Shown here: piece after piece, positions 1 to 5,831 of the stretch
Layout of the letters: each line of letters begins with the position of its first letter
Position numbering within the stretch: position 1 is the stretch's first letter
Origin: DASULK01 sp036278255
GTDB taxonomy: Bacteria; Actinomycetota; Actinomycetes; Mycobacteriales; Micromonosporaceae
Reading direction: 5' to 3'
NCBI GenBank assembly: GCA_036278255.1
Contig: DASULK010000051.1
Span: forward strand, 1 to 6,338
DNA length: 6,338 nt
Made by a program: the position numbers and the translations under genes
The notes under the pieces: generated by a model
Database searches by the model: none
Told to the model about the DNA's origin: nothing
What the model saw: the letters and a program-made list of their open reading frames with translations, nothing else

Positions 1-159
1 CACGCCGACCCCACCTGCGCCCGCCACGGCGTCCTGCGCGGTCAGATCGACTCCAGCGCCCGCGTCATCCGGGCCTTCGAGAAGCTCGGCTGGGCAACAT
101 CGGTGCGCTGGCCCCGCCCGGAGCGCCTGACCGCCAAGCGCGTAGCCGAAGCGACCTGA
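1..159 (+). CDS. 3' end of an unrecognised gene (partial)
   Basis: Frame 1 is open from the window edge to a TGA at 157-159 and gives 52 residues; the start lies outside the window. Third codon positions are almost all G or C, as expected for a real actinomycete gene. The visible C-terminus contains a Cys and a His close together (CARHG, about residues 6-10), a helical stretch (SSARVIRAFEKLGW) and a basic tail ending KRVAEAT. I do not recognise the family. The basic helical tail would suit a nucleic-acid-binding protein, but that is a guess. A strong hairpin begins four bases after the stop, which supports this as the true end of a transcription unit. Confidence 0.55.
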   Translation, partial: HADPTCARHGVLRGQIDSSARVIRAFEKLGWATSVRWPRPERLTAKRVAEAT

Positions 160-162
160 CAT

Positions 163-193
163 CCGTCCCCGCGGCGAGCGCCGCGGGGGACGG
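163..193 (+). terminator. Hairpin after the partial gene, probable terminator
   Basis: CCGTCCCCGCGGC (163-175) pairs with GCCGCGGGGGACGG (180-193) around a GAGC loop, giving 13 bp with one bulged G. It starts four bases after the TGA of the partial gene. There is no T-run, which is common for GC-rich actinomycete terminators. It would separate that gene from the methyltransferase gene starting about 80 bp downstream. Confidence 0.55.
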
Positions 194-274
194 GAGCGGC
201 TCGAAGACCAGCACGCGCGGTTCGGAGATGACCGCCTCCGCACGGTTCACCGTCACGCATCGGGGCGCGATGAT

Positions 275-892
275 GTGTGCATGGACGCGGCCCATCACTG
301 GGATCGCGCGTACGGCGAGGGAGAGCGGACGCGCAGCTGGTTCGAGTCCGCACCGGTCGGATCGTTGCGCATGTTGCAGCTCGCCGGCGTCAGCCCGGCC
401 GACAGCGTGATCGATGCCGGCGGCGGAGCGTCGACGCTGGTGGATGCGCTCCTGGAGCGCGGCTTCGACGACGTGACCGTGCTCGACATCTCCGCCACAG
501 GCATACAGGCCGCCCAGCGTCGGCTCGGTCCGTCCGCCGCGCGAGTGCAGTGGATCGTCGCAGATCTGCGGGACTGGCGACCCTCACGGACCTACCAGGT
601 CTGGCATGACCGTGCGGTGCTGCACTTCCTCACCGCGGACGCCGACCGGCAGAGCTACCTGGACACCCTGACCGCGTCGACCGCCGCGGGTGCGGCGGCC
701 ATCTTCGCGACCTTCGCCCCCGATGGGCCACGGCGATGCTCGGGGCTGCCGGTCGCCCACTACAGCGCCCATGACCTCGCCGCACTGCTCGGCGACCGGT
801 GGACATCCGTGGTCGACGACCGGGAGGAGCACGTCACTCCGGCCGGCGCAGTCCAGCCGTTCGTCTGGGCGGTGTTCCGCCGCACCGCCTGA
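275..892 (+). CDS. Class I SAM-dependent methyltransferase
   Basis: The 205-residue cytoplasmic protein has the layout of a class I (Rossmann-fold) methyltransferase. The glycine-rich SAM loop is VIDAGGGAS (residues 45-53). The acidic residue ending strand 2 is D71 in VTVLDIS, and the adenine-contact acid is D97 in ADLRDW. The segment WHDRAVLHFL (110-119) covers strand 4 and the probable active-site edge. The ending CSGLPVAHYSAHDLAALLG...EEHVTP...QPFVWAVF is shared by a widespread bacterial family of uncharacterised small methyltransferases, so the substrate cannot be named. The first start is GTG at 275, with GGGG at 262-265 about nine bases upstream. ATG at 281 is an equally reasonable start and places the conserved HWD motif nearer the N-terminus. 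The gene stands alone, between a hairpin upstream and a convergent transporter gene downstream. Confidence is high for the fold and low for any substrate. Confidence 0.9.
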   Translation: MCMDAAHHWDRAYGEGERTRSWFESAPVGSLRMLQLAGVSPADSVIDAGGGASTLVDALLERGFDDVTVLDISATGIQAAQRRLGPSAARVQWIVADLRDWRPSRTYQVWHDRAVLHFLTADADRQSYLDTLTASTAAGAAAIFATFAPDGPRRCSGLPVAHYSAHDLAALLGDRWTSVVDDREEHVTPAGAVQPFVWAVFRRTA

Positions 893-937
893 CCCGGTCC
901 AGTCGTCCGGGCTCGGCAGGTATCTCCGGTCCGGCCC

Positions 938-956
938 CCGTGGTTGAGAACCGCGG
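938..956. terminator. Possible bidirectional terminator between convergent genes
   Basis: CCGTGGTT (938-945), a GAG loop and AACCGCGG (949-956) form an 8-bp stem with one G-T pair. It lies in the 120-bp gap between the converging methyltransferase and transporter genes, where a shared terminator is expected. There is no clear T-run on either side, so the call rests on position and a modest stem. Confidence 0.35.
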
Positions 957-1012
957 CCAGTCCGATCACCTGCTCGACCGTTGGGAACCGACCTCCGTCG
1001 CCGGCCATACCG

Positions 1013-2311
1013 CTACCACCCGAGAACGAAGTAGCGCAGCCATACGTACGGGACGGTCAGCGCGATCGTGACGGCCGTCGTGACGGCTCCGTATCTGGTG
1101 AACTGCCAGAAGGAGATGCGATGGCCGCTGCGGTCCGCGATGCCGAGCATGACGACGTTCGCACTCGCTCCGACCGCGGTGAGGTTGCCGCCGAGGTCGG
1201 CCCCCAGGGCGAGCGACCACCACAGGACGGTCGGGTCGGCGCTGCTCTCGGCGGCGTCGCCGACCAACTGCGCGACAACGGGGCTCATCGTCGCGACATA
1301 CGGGATGTTGTCAACGATCCCGGACAGCAGCGCGGAGACGCCGATGAGCAGCATCGAGCCGCGGAACAGGTCGCCTCCGGTCGCGGCCCCGGCTGCGTCG
1401 GCCAATCCGTCGATGACGCCGGCCTCGATGAGGCCGCCGACGACGACGAACAGGCCCATGAAGAAGACCAGCGTGGGCCACTCGACCTCCCGCAGCGGTA
1501 CGTCGATCCCGACCCGGGAGACGAGAACGAGCAGGCCGGCGCCGAGCAGGGCGACGATGGACGGGTCGACGTGCAGCGCGGTGTGCAGCACGAAGCCGGC
1601 CATCGTGAGAGCCAGCACGAGAAGGCCTTGCCCGAGCAGCCGCGGGTCACGGATCTCGGCCCGCTCGTCGAGGCCGGTCATGGCGGCCGCCCGGGCCGGG
1701 TCGATGGTGAACGCTGACCGGAACATCACCCGGCACAGCAACACGAATACGCCGGTCAGCAGAATGACGAGCGGCCCGAGGTTGACGACGAAGTCGTTGA
1801 AGGACAGTCCGGCACGGCTGCCGAGGATGATGTTGGGCGGGTCACCGATCAGCGTCGCGGTGCCGCCGATGTTCGAGGCGAGGACCTCGGCCAGCAGGAA
1901 CGGCACCGCTCGCAGGCCCAGTCGCTCGCAGATCAGCACGGTGACCGGCGCGACGAGCAGAACCGTGGTCACGTTGTCCAACAGCGCCGAGGCGAAGGCG
2001 GTGACCACGACGAGCGAGGCCATGATCCTGAACGGCCGGCCGCCGGCACGCTTGACGGTCCAGATGGCGAGGTATTCGAACAGACCGGTCTGCCGCAGGA
2101 TGCCGACGATGATCATCATACCGAGCAGGAGGAAGACGACGTTCCAGTCGACGCCGGTCTCCTCGGAGAAGAACGCGGACTGGGCGTTGACGACGCCGAT
2201 CAGCACCATCGCCGCGGCGCCGGCGAGCGCCGCGGTCACGCGGTGCACCTGTTCGGTGGCGATCAGGGCGTAGGTGACGACGAAGACGGTGGCAGCAAGA
2301 ACCGCGGTCAC
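1013..2311 (-). CDS. ArsB/NhaD-family (SLC13-type) ion transporter
   Basis: This 432-residue integral membrane protein has about 10-12 hydrophobic segments and matches the usual length of the family (about 430). The internal two-fold repeat is clear: DNVTT (112-116) in the first half corresponds to DNIPY (334-338) in the second. NIGGTATLIGDPPN (147-160) corresponds to GADLGGNLTAVGASAN (370-385). These are the signature re-entrant/unwound helix motifs of ArsB/NhaD permeases, which move arsenite, Na+/H+ or organic anions. No arsR, arsC or arsA lies beside it, so arsenite export is not supported by context and the substrate stays open. The annotated start is GTG at 2311-2309. It has no Shine-Dalgarno sequence of its own and overlaps the TGA of a tiny upstream ORF (GTGA overlap), which suggests translational coupling. 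The gene converges on the methyltransferase gene. Confidence 0.92.
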   Translation of the reverse strand: MTAVLAATVFVVTYALIATEQVHRVTAALAGAAAMVLIGVVNAQSAFFSEETGVDWNVVFLLLGMMIIVGILRQTGLFEYLAIWTVKRAGGRPFRIMASLVVVTAFASALLDNVTTVLLVAPVTVLICERLGLRAVPFLLAEVLASNIGGTATLIGDPPNIILGSRAGLSFNDFVVNLGPLVILLTGVFVLLCRVMFRSAFTIDPARAAAMTGLDERAEIRDPRLLGQGLLVLALTMAGFVLHTALHVDPSIVALLGAGLLVLVSRVGIDVPLREVEWPTLVFFMGLFVVVGGLIEAGVIDGLADAAGAATGGDLFRGSMLLIGVSALLSGIVDNIPYVATMSPVVAQLVGDAAESSADPTVLWWSLALGADLGGNLTAVGASANVVMLGIADRSGHRISFWQFTRYGAVTTAVTIALTVPYVWLRYFVLGW

Positions 2312-2331
2312 GGAAAGGTGCGGGCAAGCAC
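2308..2331 (-). CDS. Candidate seven-codon leader ORF coupled to the transporter
   Basis: On the minus strand a perfect AGGAGG (2342-2337) sits five bases before GTG at 2331-2329. That frame reads MLARTFP and stops at TGA 2310-2308. The stop overlaps the transporter's GTG start in the sequence GTGA. The transporter start otherwise lacks a ribosome-binding site, and the AGGAGG is 25 bases away from it, too far to serve it directly. The arrangement fits translational coupling from a leader peptide. Another reading is that a one-base indel or sequencing error has split off the true N-terminus of the transporter. The sequence shows the overlap directly; the function is inferred. Confidence 0.35.
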   Translation of the reverse strand: MLARTFP

Positions 2332-2633
2332 GTCAGCCTCCTGGGCGCGCGCGACGACAGGGACGCGCCGACCAGCCTTCCCGGCTCACCTTGGGTCTCA
2401 ATTTACCGCAACTTTGGCCGAGCGTCCGCTCGCGGCTGCGGCATATGTGGCAAGCCGCGGTCGCGGTCCACGGTCCTGGCCAGGACACGGCCAAGGTCAG
2501 CGGCCTGGGAGTCCGATCTGATGCCGTTGGAGCCGGCGGAGGCGGCTGCCGGTGGGCCGGTGTTTCCGGCGCTGAGGATCAGGGCCGGTTCGAGGTGGTC
2601 AGCGCGGCCGCCGGCGCTTGGCAAGATCCGGTT
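2312..2633. other. 322-bp spacer between the GH13 enzyme and transporter genes
   Basis: This spacer should hold the 3' end of the GH13 transcript and the promoter of the transporter, both minus strand. It contains the leader ORF, a relatively AT-rich patch (about 2399-2416), a 14-bp palindrome, a short hairpin CGAGCG-TC-CGCTCG (2419-2432), an inverted repeat CGCGGCT/AGCCGCG (2431-2437 with 2453-2459), and an imperfect tandem duplication near the GH13 stop. A 73-codon minus-strand frame (2624-2403, TTG start, no ribosome-binding site) is GC-rich in third positions but resembles nothing I know. I do not call it a gene. No sure promoter could be picked. Confidence 0.5.
2473..2486. repeat. 14-bp perfect palindrome in the transporter's upstream spacer
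   Basis: GTCCTGGCCAGGAC reads the same on both strands over 14 bases with no spacer. It lies about 160 bp upstream of the transporter start. A dyad like this can be the site of a dimeric repressor or activator. The distance is long for a simple operator unless the promoter is far upstream. A chance palindrome in GC-rich DNA remains possible. Confidence 0.4.
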
Positions 2634-2634
2634 C
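2566..2634. repeat. Imperfect tandem duplication at the end of the GH13 gene
   Basis: CCGGCGCT occurs at 2566-2573 and 2611-2618, and CCGGTTC follows each copy at 2585-2591 and 2628-2634. The order and near-equal spacing (19 and 17 bases) suggest a degenerate duplication with a period of about 43-45 bp. The second copy just reaches the last base of the GH13 stop codon. Only short blocks are conserved, so confidence is low. Confidence 0.3.
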
Positions 2635-4706
2635 TACCCGGTACCCGACACGGCCAGCAGAGACATCCCCTGATGGGGTTGCAGCGAGATGGCGAAGCGG
2701 TGCTGGTGGTCGACTCTGGCGATCGGTTGATCGGTGAGCATGTCGATCACCTCGCCGCTCGCCGGCAGGTGCTTCGAGTGGACCACCCCGGCGATGGGCT
2801 GGCCGGAGAAGTTGAGCACGCTCACCTGGACTCGGCCAGTGTCAAGCCGGTGCACCATGACGAGCATGGCCTCGTGGGTCACGTCCGGGACGTCAAGCTG
2901 AATGGCAGTGGCGATGTCGTAGCGGGCCCGCACGGCCAGCAGGTCATGCAGCCGGGACACGAACGAGTTCCTGTCTTTCAGCTGTTCGGGCAACGATCCG
3001 TACAGGCTCGCGGCGCGGGGTATGTGCGCCGGCGACTCGGTGGCCTCCGGCTGGCAGTTCATCAGATCGTAGGCCGCCCGGTGGATCCACCGGCTATCGC
3101 CCGATCCGATCAGGCTGGAGACCCTGGACCGGTCCAGCGTCAGCATTCCGCAAAGATCCCAGCCGGACAGTGCGAACACACCGGGCTGCATCGCGTTGAA
3201 CATGGCCAGGAGGAGGTGGACTCGCTTGATGCGCTCCGTTTGCTCGGCCGACAGATTCGTGATGTCAGGATAGCCGAGAGTGGCAGTAATGATTGTCGGG
3301 ATGGTGCAGGCGATGCCGTTGGTCGTGAAGACCGCATTGTACGGCGCCGCCTCGCCGGTAAGCCGTTCCGTCAGCTCGCGTCGGATCTTGACCGCAAGTT
3401 CTCCACCAGTCAGCTCCGCGCCGCGGAACATGAAAGTGTCGTCACGGTGGGCGATCGCGAAGTGCACGAGCTCGTAGGTCATCTCATCGTGGTTCTGCAG
3501 CGCATGCACGAGCCGGACCGGTTGCAGGCCAAGCTTCAGGGCGATGTTCAGCGTCAGGCGGAGGAACTCCGTGTCGCCGGTCGCCAGGGCATGGACATAG
3601 GCCGGCCGGTTGACGAAGTCGTAGGAGAGATCCGCACCCCGTTCGCAGCTCTTCTTGATATCATCTATCGAAAGGTTGAGTTCCTGGAAGGTGAATTTCC
3701 CCACCTTCCGGACCATGCTCGCTATCATCTGGTTGACGGCTTCGGAGAGCGGATGGCCCTCTGACCAGGCGGGTGCGGAACCGTCGTCGCTCTTCTCCAC
3801 CCCGAGGAAGCCGTTCGCATCCAGCCGCAGCGCTCCGGCACCGAGATGATCGAGGGAGTGCAGAGCGTCCCCCATGACCAGTCGCATGCCGGCGAAGGTC
3901 GGGTCCAACCAGTTGATCGAGGGCTGGCCGTCCTTGAAATAGTGCAGGTAGACCCAGCGCCGGTCGATTCCGTCTGGACCGGTGACCGGCGCAGTCGCAC
4001 TCCAGTTCGTCTCCTTGACCCCGGGTTCCTCAAATATGACCCGCTGTAGTCGGCCCACTATGTAGCCTGCTCTCTCGAGCAGGGCCTCCGCGCGGCTGTC
4101 GAGATTGACTGAATCCCTGCCGGCAGGCACTTCGGGCAGCAGGTGCCAGTCCTCCCGCGGTATCTCCACCATGTGGTAGATCCCGGGGTAGTCGCCGACC
4201 TTCATCTCGGCCAGTCGGAAGTCGGCGCCCTTACCGGTGTGGCCGGGCACGATGTCGTCGATGATGATACCGCCATGAGCCGCGGCAACCTCGGCCATGT
4301 GGCGGAACTCTTCTTCCGTGCCGAACCCTTCGTCGATCCGCGTGCTTATCCGATCGAAGTGTCCGTCGACGCTGGGCGTCTTCTCGCGGCCGAAGACGCC
4401 GCCCGCCTGCTTCAACGGTCCCGTATGGACTGCGCTGATGCCGATCGCCTTGAAGGCACGCCAGAGATCCTCGTCCGCCAACGTACCCAGGAACGAATAC
4501 CCGGGCTTCGTGATCATCGACATGGGATACGCCGTGAACCACACCGATGACTTTCCCGTCACCACGTTCGGGTTCGGGTTGGCGTACGGGCTCTGCCACA
4601 CACTTCCAATTCCAGAAAACTGGCTGGCTATCCGGCTGGCATCGGCGAGCATGGACTGCTCTCTCAGCCAGTCGACATAGTCTTCATTCCCCACGGCATT
4701 CACCAC
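2634..4706 (-). CDS. GH13 glucosyltransferase, trehalose-synthase (TreS)-like
   Basis: This 690-residue protein is a glycoside hydrolase family 13 enzyme with an (alpha/beta)8 barrel over about residues 55-590 and a C-terminal beta domain at about 600-688. The four GH13 regions are present. Region I is DIVPGH (151-156). Region II is GALRLDANGFLGVE, with nucleophile D296. Region III is FTFQELN, with acid/base E342. Region IV is LQNHDE, with D407. The stretch QPSINWLDP before region II and NHDEMTYELV around region IV resemble trehalose synthase (QPDLNYDNP, NHDELTLEMV), which interconverts maltose and trehalose; the exact activity is inferred. Region I has Gly where most GH13 enzymes have Asn, probably a subfamily trait. 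There is no signal peptide, so it is likely cytoplasmic. GTG 4706 is the earliest start after an in-frame TGA (4730-4728); GTG 4703 is an alternative. No maltokinase, treY/treZ or glg gene is visible. Base composition is less GC-rich than the neighbours. Confidence 0.9.
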   Translation of the reverse strand: MVNAVGNEDYVDWLREQSMLADASRIASQFSGIGSVWQSPYANPNPNVVTGKSSVWFTAYPMSMITKPGYSFLGTLADEDLWRAFKAIGISAVHTGPLKQAGGVFGREKTPSVDGHFDRISTRIDEGFGTEEEFRHMAEVAAAHGGIIIDDIVPGHTGKGADFRLAEMKVGDYPGIYHMVEIPREDWHLLPEVPAGRDSVNLDSRAEALLERAGYIVGRLQRVIFEEPGVKETNWSATAPVTGPDGIDRRWVYLHYFKDGQPSINWLDPTFAGMRLVMGDALHSLDHLGAGALRLDANGFLGVEKSDDGSAPAWSEGHPLSEAVNQMIASMVRKVGKFTFQELNLSIDDIKKSCERGADLSYDFVNRPAYVHALATGDTEFLRLTLNIALKLGLQPVRLVHALQNHDEMTYELVHFAIAHRDDTFMFRGAELTGGELAVKIRRELTERLTGEAAPYNAVFTTNGIACTIPTIITATLGYPDITNLSAEQTERIKRVHLLLAMFNAMQPGVFALSGWDLCGMLTLDRSRVSSLIGSGDSRWIHRAAYDLMNCQPEATESPAHIPRAASLYGSLPEQLKDRNSFVSRLHDLLAVRARYDIATAIQLDVPDVTHEAMLVMVHRLDTGRVQVSVLNFSGQPIAGVVHSKHLPASGEVIDMLTDQPIARVDHQHRFAISLQPHQGMSLLAVSGTG

Positions 4707-5051
4707 AGCCCGCTTCGTCGCAGTCAGTCAAGCGCACCCGTGTCGCGTCGTGAGTTTGCCCCGGTGGCGGACTCGAGCACCGCAGCCCACAACCTGTCGA
4801 CCGAGGTCGGCGCGGGATGATCCATCTGCGCATGTCCCGCTCCGCTCTCGCTCAACACCAACCACCGCGGCCGGTGCGACCAGCCCGTGCTCGCGCCCAG
4901 GGACTCGCCACCAGCCGATCGGCCGAAGGCGATCCCGCCGTGGACTCGTGCAGGGCGACGCGCAGGGCGCCCGCCTGATCTGAGACCCGATCGCCCACCC
5001 GGGATGACGCCGGGGCAAGGATCCGGCGGCCGGGGCTGGCCTCGCCGGCCG

Positions 5052-5114
5052 CGTCCCGATCCGCAGCCGAGGAAGCCGGGTCGGGGCCGGCGGCCGTCAG
5101 CCCGGATCGGGACG
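5052..5114. repeat. 12-bp perfect inverted repeat (hairpin)
   Basis: CGTCCCGATCCG (5052-5063) is exactly complementary to CGGATCGGGACG (5103-5114). The 39-base loop is GC-rich and contains a further GGCC-GGC-GGCC element. It sits next to the larger compound hairpin, with about 30-35 bases between them. It belongs to no recognisable gene. It may be part of a structured transcript end or a remnant of a small mobile repeat. Confidence 0.6.
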
Positions 5115-5149
5115 AGCATGAATGAGATGCGGCACCGACCCGGGCATGA

Positions 5150-5249
5150 CGGGCTGTCGGGCCATCCGATGCTCATTGGCCGGCTGCCCGCGGTGCTGGC
5201 GTGATCCCGGGCAGCCGGCCATCCCCGGAGCATGATGGGGACGGTCCCG
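5150..5249 (-). terminator. Long compound hairpin, probably the end of the DUF3040 unit
   Basis: The core is a perfect 14-bp stem, TGGCCGGCTGCCCG (5177-5190) with CGGGCAGCCGGCCA (5208-5221), around a 17-base loop. Outward, further blocks pair in order: 5169-5174 with 5228-5233, 5162-5166 with 5234-5238, 5154-5158 with 5240-5244 (one G-T pair), and 5150-5153 with 5246-5249. Small bulges separate them. A last block, 5145-5149 with 5258-5262, may extend it. On the minus strand it begins about 33-46 bases after the stop of the 51-codon ORF, a natural place for a terminator. No T-run follows. Its size is far beyond an ordinary terminator, so a structured RNA or a MITE-like repeat is also possible. 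Confidence 0.5.
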
Positions 5250-5294
5250 CAGGGCGATCATGACGATGGACCGAGAACCCGAGCACGGACGAGG

Positions 5295-5450
5295 TCACGC
5301 GGCGCCCCGCAGCGTCCGGCCAACCCAAGCCTCCGCCACCTCACGGTCCGGGAACTCCATCGCTGCTGCCTCCACCCAGCGGCTCCACCGGCCGCGACTC
5401 AGCACCTGCTCCGTCCTTGGACGCACGGGCATACCCCGAACCGACACCAT
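5295..5450 (-). CDS. Possible 51-residue hypothetical protein
   Basis: This frame runs from ATG (5450-5448) to TGA (5297-5295) and begins 25 bases after the DUF3040 stop on the same strand. The product is basic in its first half (RPRTEQVLSRGRWSRW). It ends in an acidic-amphipathic stretch (VEAAAMEFPDREVAEAWVG) that looks like real protein rather than a shadow frame, and third codon positions are mostly G or C. It has three Trp in 51 residues. No good Shine-Dalgarno sequence precedes the ATG, so it may be translated by coupling to DUF3040 or start at another codon; the frame stays open upstream to 5537, overlapping the DUF3040 gene. I recognise no family. A large hairpin follows the stop, consistent with the end of an operon. 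Confidence 0.4.
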   Translation of the reverse strand: MVSVRGMPVRPRTEQVLSRGRWSRWVEAAAMEFPDREVAEAWVGRTLRGAA

Positions 5451-5475
5451 CGGACGCGGGCCGAGCGGCTCGTGG

Positions 5476-5733
5476 TCAGCGTGCCATCCAGAGGGCAACG
5501 CCGAGCATCGCGACCAGAGCCGCCGCACCCGGCGCACCGGCCATCAGCAGGAGGGCGGCCAGTGCGGTCGTGCAGCACGGCAGGACGTGCAGAGCCCGCC
5601 GCAGGACGGCCTTGTCGGAAACGCCGTTCCGCTGCTGGAGCGCACCCTCGAATGCGCGGGCGAACCCAGGGTCTTCGGCCAGCATCCGGTCCTGGATCTC
5701 GTCCAACGTCGCACGTTCCCGGTCACTCAACAT
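5476..5733 (-). CDS. DUF3040 domain membrane protein (short form)
   Basis: The 85-residue product starts MLSDRERATLDEIQDRMLAEDPGFARAF, the typical opening of DUF3040 proteins of actinomycetes: a soluble amphipathic helix followed by membrane segments. Two hydrophobic stretches follow, at about residues 47-66 and 68-83, split by GAPG, so a small inner-membrane protein with a cytoplasmic N-terminal helix is likely. A Cys pair (C53, C54) opens the first segment. The function of the family is unknown. The ATG at 5733-5731 is preceded by GGAGG (5742-5738) four bases away, a strong ribosome-binding site that fixes the start. It seems shorter than many relatives, lacking the usual polar C-terminal tail. 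A possible 51-codon gene follows 25 bases downstream, and two inverted repeats lie upstream. Confidence 0.85.
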   Translation of the reverse strand: MLSDRERATLDEIQDRMLAEDPGFARAFEGALQQRNGVSDKAVLRRALHVLPCCTTALAALLLMAGAPGAAALVAMLGVALWMAR

Positions 5734-5788
5734 GGCACCTCCGTGGCGCCCAGGATGCCCTGCTGCCGCTCAGAAGTTGAGGGTCAGG

Positions 5789-5806
5789 GCCGGTGAGGTG
5801 ACCGGC
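5789..5806. promoter_or_regulatory. Inverted repeat GCCGGT-N6-ACCGGC upstream of DUF3040
   Basis: Perfect 6-bp arms (5789-5794 and 5801-5806) are separated by six bases, an 18-bp dyad. It lies 56-73 bases upstream of the DUF3040 ATG, within reach of its promoter. The spacing suits a dimeric DNA-binding protein. The role is inferred from position only. Confidence 0.35.
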
Positions 5807-5812
5807 ACGCTC

Positions 5813-5831
5813 ATTGCCGAGCGCTGGCAAT
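5813..5831. promoter_or_regulatory. Inverted repeat ATTGCC-N7-GGCAAT upstream of DUF3040
   Basis: Perfect 6-bp arms (5813-5818 and 5826-5831) are separated by seven bases. It lies six bases beyond the previous dyad and 80-98 bases upstream of the DUF3040 ATG. The A/T content in the arms is unusual for this GC-rich spacer. It could be an operator for a regulator of the DUF3040 unit, perhaps the gene starting at 6123. Confidence 0.35.

Larger units (their letters stand above)
4707..5294. other. 588-bp spacer without a convincing gene; structured DNA
   Basis: This stretch lies upstream of the GH13 gene and downstream of the DUF3040 unit (both minus strand). Long open frames exist on both strands (for example minus 5233-4724 and plus 4887-5204), but they are rich in Arg, Gly and Pro and run through the hairpins. 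I judge them non-coding. The last third is dominated by two inverted repeats listed separately. A short dyad CGACC-GA-GGTCG (4798-4809) lies about 100 bp upstream of the GH13 start and could be an operator. I found no clear -10/-35 pair for the GH13 gene. Confidence 0.5.

Noticed and set aside
65..298. 77-codon minus-strand frame facing away from the methyltransferase gene
   Set aside because: It overlaps the end of the partial gene, a hairpin and the methyltransferase start, and its second half has shadow-like composition.
1068..2273. 401-codon plus-strand frame
   Set aside because: It is antisense to the transporter gene; its Ser/Thr/Arg/Pro-rich composition is typical of a shadow in GC-rich DNA.
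2403..2624. 73-codon minus-strand frame after the GH13 gene
   Set aside because: Third positions are GC-rich, but it needs a TTG start without a ribosome-binding site, and the product resembles nothing known.
2274..3764. 496-codon plus-strand frame
   Set aside because: It is antisense to the GH13 gene, whose catalytic motifs are intact on the other strand.
4066..4083. Hairpin CCTGCTC-TCTC-GAGCAGG
   Set aside because: It lies inside the GH13 coding region (residues around LLERAGY) and is short; most likely chance.
4724..5233. 169-codon open frame on the minus strand upstream of the GH13 gene
   Set aside because: It runs through both hairpins, is rich in Arg, Gly and Pro, lacks a ribosome-binding site and matches no known fold. 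The last 60 residues look slightly more protein-like, so a decayed remnant cannot be excluded.
5260..5796. 178-codon plus-strand frame
   Set aside because: It is the antisense shadow of the DUF3040 gene and the small ORF, both of which have better codon pattern and, for DUF3040, a family match and ribosome-binding site.
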